A stretch of 15,491 bases of DNA from Candidatus Heimdallarchaeota archaeon. GTDB lineage: Archaea; Asgardarchaeota; Heimdallarchaeia; Heimdallarchaeales; Kariarchaeaceae. The first letter of the stretch is position 1, and every line of letters begins with the position of its first letter. This document shows, one piece after another, positions 14,256-15,491 of this stretch. The position numbers were made by a program, and so were the translations under genes. Location: assembly GCA_021399405.1 (NCBI GenBank), contig JAAFKL010000392.1, positions 1 through 15,491 of the forward strand, given 5' to 3'. Under the pieces are notes generated by a model. The model ran no database searches. It saw only the letters and a list, made by a program, of their open reading frames with translations, and had not been told where the DNA came from.

Positions 14256-14639
14256 ATGTCAATACAAGTGATTCAAACAGAAAAAGGCACTCCACCAGGA
14301 GGTCATTATTCACAAGGAATGAAATTCGGGAATTTATTATTTACTGCGGGGCAAGTTCCTGTTGATCCACTAACATCAGAACTCAGAAATTCATCAATTG
14401 AAGAAGAAACTCGTCAAACTTTAGATAATTTGACTGCAGTAGCTGAAGCTGCTGGTACATCACTGAAAAATGCACTGAAAGTAACTGTATTTCTTACTGA
14501 CATGAATTTGTTTCCAAGATTTAATGCAGTTTATGCAGAATATTTTCCAGAGAACCCACCGGCGAGGTCCACTGTACAGGTTGGCCCACTGTTGCGAGAT
14601 GTGCATGTTGAAATTGAAGCAATTATTGCGATTTTATAA
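14256..14639 (+). CDS. ridA: RidA/YjgF-family enamine/imine deaminase
   Basis: Hydrolyses reactive enamine/imine intermediates released by PLP enzymes to the ketoacid and ammonia. It acts as a trimer in the cytosol. The 127 residues fit the family exactly. Key points are GHYSQ (16-20, family form GPYSQ), LLFTAGQVPVDP (27-38), the central TRQTLDNLTAVAEAAGTSL helix, and the V-F-L-T-D strand (78-82). PPARSTVQVGPL (101-112) follows with Arg104, which binds the substrate carboxylate in active RidA proteins. The last strand has VEIEAIIAI with Glu121. His in place of the usual Pro at residue 17 is a mild variation. No PLP enzyme is nearby. It is divergent from the thioesterase gene and converges on the second binding-protein gene. 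Confidence 0.95.
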   Translation: MSIQVIQTEKGTPPGGHYSQGMKFGNLLFTAGQVPVDPLTSELRNSSIEEETRQTLDNLTAVAEAAGTSLKNALKVTVFLTDMNLFPRFNAVYAEYFPENPPARSTVQVGPLLRDVHVEIEAIIAIL

Positions 14640-14702
14640 TCAGTTTATGTCTAAATCTAATGAATTTCAGATTATTAACTATTCTGCATTTCTAAAGATA
14701 TC

Positions 14703-15491
14703 TCATCTACGCCTTCTATTATCCACATAATATGATATTATACCAATAGCCCCCGGGCTTGCTATAACAAACCACCATCCACTTGTGAAATCAAGAGATC
14801 CCTCTGAAGTTGGAAAAGTTGGGATGTTAGAGATAAAACTCAGTTTTCTAACTAGTGACCAATCTTGCAGTGAGTTAGACAACAACAATGGATCTAGACC
14901 GACAACATTTTCATTGAAACCCCAATGAGATTGAGGGTATATTACAGGAAGTACTGGAATATTATTGTACAATGCATTGTGAACTTTTCCTACTTTTTGA
15001 ATCCTTGTGTCAAAATCCAGTTCATTAAGATAGCTTCTAATTAGTGCTGCTACGTCAGTTTTCTCCTCAGTTAAATCAAAATTGTAAAAATTATCACAAT
15101 TACCTGTATCACATCTTCCTGATGGATCATATAATGATTTTGGGTTCCAATCAAGTGACCAGCCATATCCAACAGCAAACATATCAAAACCCCCGTCTTC
15201 ATAACTCGGGGGAAGTGGAAAATTGGGGTTCTCTTCAGATTGTCCATATCCAAATGTTCTGGGTACGATTTCACCCCAACCAGTTGAAACGTGATCCTTG
15301 ACACCTATCCCTATTTTGGGTAATTCTATAACGTAATTTGAATACCATTGAAGCATCGCTGATCCCCCATTAGGTGATAGCATTGTTACTTCAAAGAAAT
15401 TCTTTTCGAATATTCCACTTTCTGTTTCTATACCAAGTGTAGAATAATCAAATCCTGCTATCTCCATATAATTTCTAGCAATTTCTACCGA
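14703..15491 (-). CDS. Second family 5 solute-binding protein, C-terminal part (gene runs past the window edge)
   Basis: About 262 residues are visible. The frame is open to the last base of the window (SVEIARNY lies ahead of the first Met at 15467), so the start is outside. The protein parallels residues about 382-643 of the other binding protein: MEIAGFDYSTLG vs MEWAGFDYMDLG, LPKIGIGVKDHVSTGWGEIVPRTFGYG, GGFDMFAVGYGWSLDWNP and an identical GRCDTGNCDNFYNFD. It ends in a similar arrangement: NNIPVLPVIYPQSHWGF, a short linker, one membrane helix (GWWFVIASPGAIGIISYYV) and the basic tail DNRRRR. The Cys in the other copy's FVRCYLEELD is Ser here. It is therefore a membrane-anchored oligopeptide-type binding protein and a recent or conserved duplicate of its neighbour 1.15 kb to the left. 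No permease is visible. Confidence 0.92.
   Translation of the reverse strand, partial: SVEIARNYMEIAGFDYSTLGIETESGIFEKNFFEVTMLSPNGGSAMLQWYSNYVIELPKIGIGVKDHVSTGWGEIVPRTFGYGQSEENPNFPLPPSYEDGGFDMFAVGYGWSLDWNPKSLYDPSGRCDTGNCDNFYNFDLTEEKTDVAALIRSYLNELDFDTRIQKVGKVHNALYNNIPVLPVIYPQSHWGFNENVVGLDPLLLSNSLQDWSLVRKLSFISNIPTFPTSEGSLDFTSGWWFVIASPGAIGIISYYVDNRRRR

Noticed and set aside
1..15491. tRNA, CRISPR arrays, insertion sequences, integrase or defence genes
   Set aside because: No cloverleaf with a GTTCGAATCC-type arm, no regularly spaced repeats, and no transposase, nuclease or recombinase motifs were found. Isolated TTCGAAT-type matches fall inside protein genes.

Overview
The window is AT-rich and looks archaeal. 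The clearest marker is a ribosomal protein eS1 (S3Ae) gene, a family found only in archaea and eukaryotes. Supporting signs are TATA-like boxes placed about 20-30 bases before many start codons (little or no leader), oligo-T terminators, and secreted binding proteins that end in a C-terminal membrane anchor plus a basic tail instead of a lipobox. A small leucine-rich-repeat protein and bacterial-type acyl-CoA genes (PaaA-like di-iron protein, enoyl-CoA hydratase, hotdog thioesterase) would fit an Asgard archaeon such as a Heimdallarchaeia-like lineage. That assignment is inference and the sequence does not prove it. No tRNA, rRNA, CRISPR array, transposase or integrase was seen.

Layout. Positions 1-425 hold a small gene whose reading frame appears broken. 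Next come a short-chain dehydrogenase (+), closed by a ten-T terminator, and the convergent eS1 gene (-), with a small MazG-like protein (-) behind it. A MacB/LolD-type ABC ATPase (+) is followed by two small membrane proteins (+) and seryl-tRNA synthetase (+). Two further unrecognised membrane proteins (+) form a tight pair. An enoyl-CoA hydratase (+) converges on a leucine-rich-repeat protein (-), followed by an M20 metallopeptidase (-). A small four-helix membrane protein (+) comes next, flanked on both sides by copies of the 3' end of the PaaA-like gene. The PaaA-like gene itself (-) follows. The right end carries two paralogous family-5 solute-binding proteins (-), the second cut by the window edge, with a hotdog thioesterase (-) and a RidA-family deaminase (+) between them.

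How the genes fit together. Most genes look like separate housekeeping or transport units with their own promoters. The plausible functional links are: (i) acyl-CoA chemistry, with a ferritin-like acyl-CoA oxygenase homologue, a hydratase and a thioesterase within about 7 kb but on different strands and not in one operon; (ii) peptide use, with two oligopeptide-type binding proteins and an M20 peptidase, but no permease in the window; (iii) an orphan ABC ATPase next to small membrane proteins that could be unusual partners. No complete new system can be demonstrated. The strongest anomalies are the duplicated 3' tail of the PaaA-like gene, the MazG homologue lacking a metal-binding Asp, the frame-broken gene at the left end, and the paired binding proteins sharing a near-identical CDTGNC segment.
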